From contig JBEIDK010000072.1 of NCBI GenBank assembly GCA_040383485.1, forward strand, positions 1 to 15,483: DNA of 15,483 nucleotides. Direction: 5' to 3'. This document shows, in pieces, positions 15,271 through 15,483 of this stretch (position 1 is the stretch's first letter; each line of letters begins with the position of its first letter). The notes beneath the pieces are model-generated. The model made no database searches and had not been told where the DNA came from. It saw only the letters and a list, made by a program, of their open reading frames with translations. Source of the stretch: JBEIDK01 sp040383485. Lineage in GTDB: Bacteria; Bacteroidota; Bacteroidia; UBA4408. A program made the translations under genes and the position numbers.

Positions 15271-15483
15271 TTATTTAAGATTAGGATCAATCATTCTTGC
15301 TTGAGCCATTGCGGCATCTGCCTCCTGTTTGTTACCTAAAAAGCCATAACTTTTACTCATAAAAAAATATGCTTTTGAATTGTCAGGAGAAATATCAATT
15401 GCCTTTTTAAAATAAATAATCGACTCTTCATATTTCTGCATTGAGCCATAGCAACTGCCAATGTTTACCATTGCATCGCTAAA
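15271..15483 (-). CDS. Tetratricopeptide repeat protein, C-terminal part (partial)
   Basis: An open minus-strand frame enters from the right edge and ends at TAA (15273-15271), giving 70 residues. Codons before the internal ATG at 15471 (Phe-Ser-Asp-Ala) are in frame and continue the repeat, so the start is outside the window. Two TPR units are visible: AMVNIGSCYGSMQKYEESII with ..YFKKAIDISPDN, and KAYFFMSKSYGFLGNKQEAD with ..AAMAQARMIDPN. The spacing of Gly, Ala, Tyr and the terminal 'DP/SP' matches the 34-residue repeat. Such proteins are protein-protein interaction scaffolds; nothing more can be said from the fragment. Confidence 0.8.
   Translation of the reverse strand, partial: FSDAMVNIGSCYGSMQKYEESIIYFKKAIDISPDNSKAYFFMSKSYGFLGNKQEADAAMAQARMIDPNLK

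Noticed and set aside
1..15483. CRISPR arrays, insertion sequences, tRNA or rRNA genes, prophage genes
   Set aside because: I saw no regularly spaced direct repeats, no transposase or integrase reading frame, no terminal repeats and no tRNA-like sequence.

Overview
The window is AT-rich, densely packed bacterial DNA that fits a Bacteroidota chromosome. Evidence: start codons lack purine-rich Shine-Dalgarno sites, promoter-like boxes match the Bacteroidota form (TTG/TTTG, then TAnnTTTG), and the trigger factor, the membrane-anchored helix-hairpin-helix protein and the metal-site-less amidohydrolase are all of Bacteroidota type. The futalosine-pathway enzyme MqnE shows the cell makes menaquinone by that route. 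I cannot place the organism below phylum. I see no mobile element, CRISPR array, tRNA or rRNA.

Layout. (1) 1-4505, plus strand: the distal part of a surface-polysaccharide operon. It holds the end of a DegT-type sugar aminotransferase, a NeuD/PglD-type acyltransferase, a GT2 glycosyltransferase, a SAM methyltransferase, two more GT2 enzymes and an unrecognised 49-codon ORF. Most junctions are TAATG or ATGA overlaps or tiny gaps, so the genes are probably co-transcribed and translationally coupled. (2) 4582-6810, minus strand: tig (trigger factor) then clpP, with a promoter-like box overlapping a terminator-like hairpin between them and a clear intrinsic terminator right after clpP; clpX is not here. 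(3) 6865-10051: a plus-strand OafA-type membrane acyltransferase converging on a minus-strand LTA-synthase-type sulfatase-fold membrane enzyme, both candidates for envelope glycan or lipid decoration. (4) 10153-11274: mqnE on the plus strand. (5) 11275-14394, minus strand: a HhH (ComEA-like) membrane protein, a predicted lipoprotein overlapping it by 8 nt, and an exported amidohydrolase-like protein lacking the HxH metal motif. (6) 14471-15265: rsmA (ksgA) on the plus strand, converging on the 3' end of a TPR protein gene that runs off the right edge.

The first region builds and decorates an amino-sugar-containing glycan. The rest is largely housekeeping (protein folding and degradation, menaquinone, rRNA methylation) mixed with envelope proteins. 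Convergent pairs are separated by only 6, 0 and 5 nt. No clearly novel system stands out. The best leads are the tig-clpP intergenic element, the degenerate amidohydrolase, the HhH/lipoprotein pair and the small ORF ending the glycan operon.
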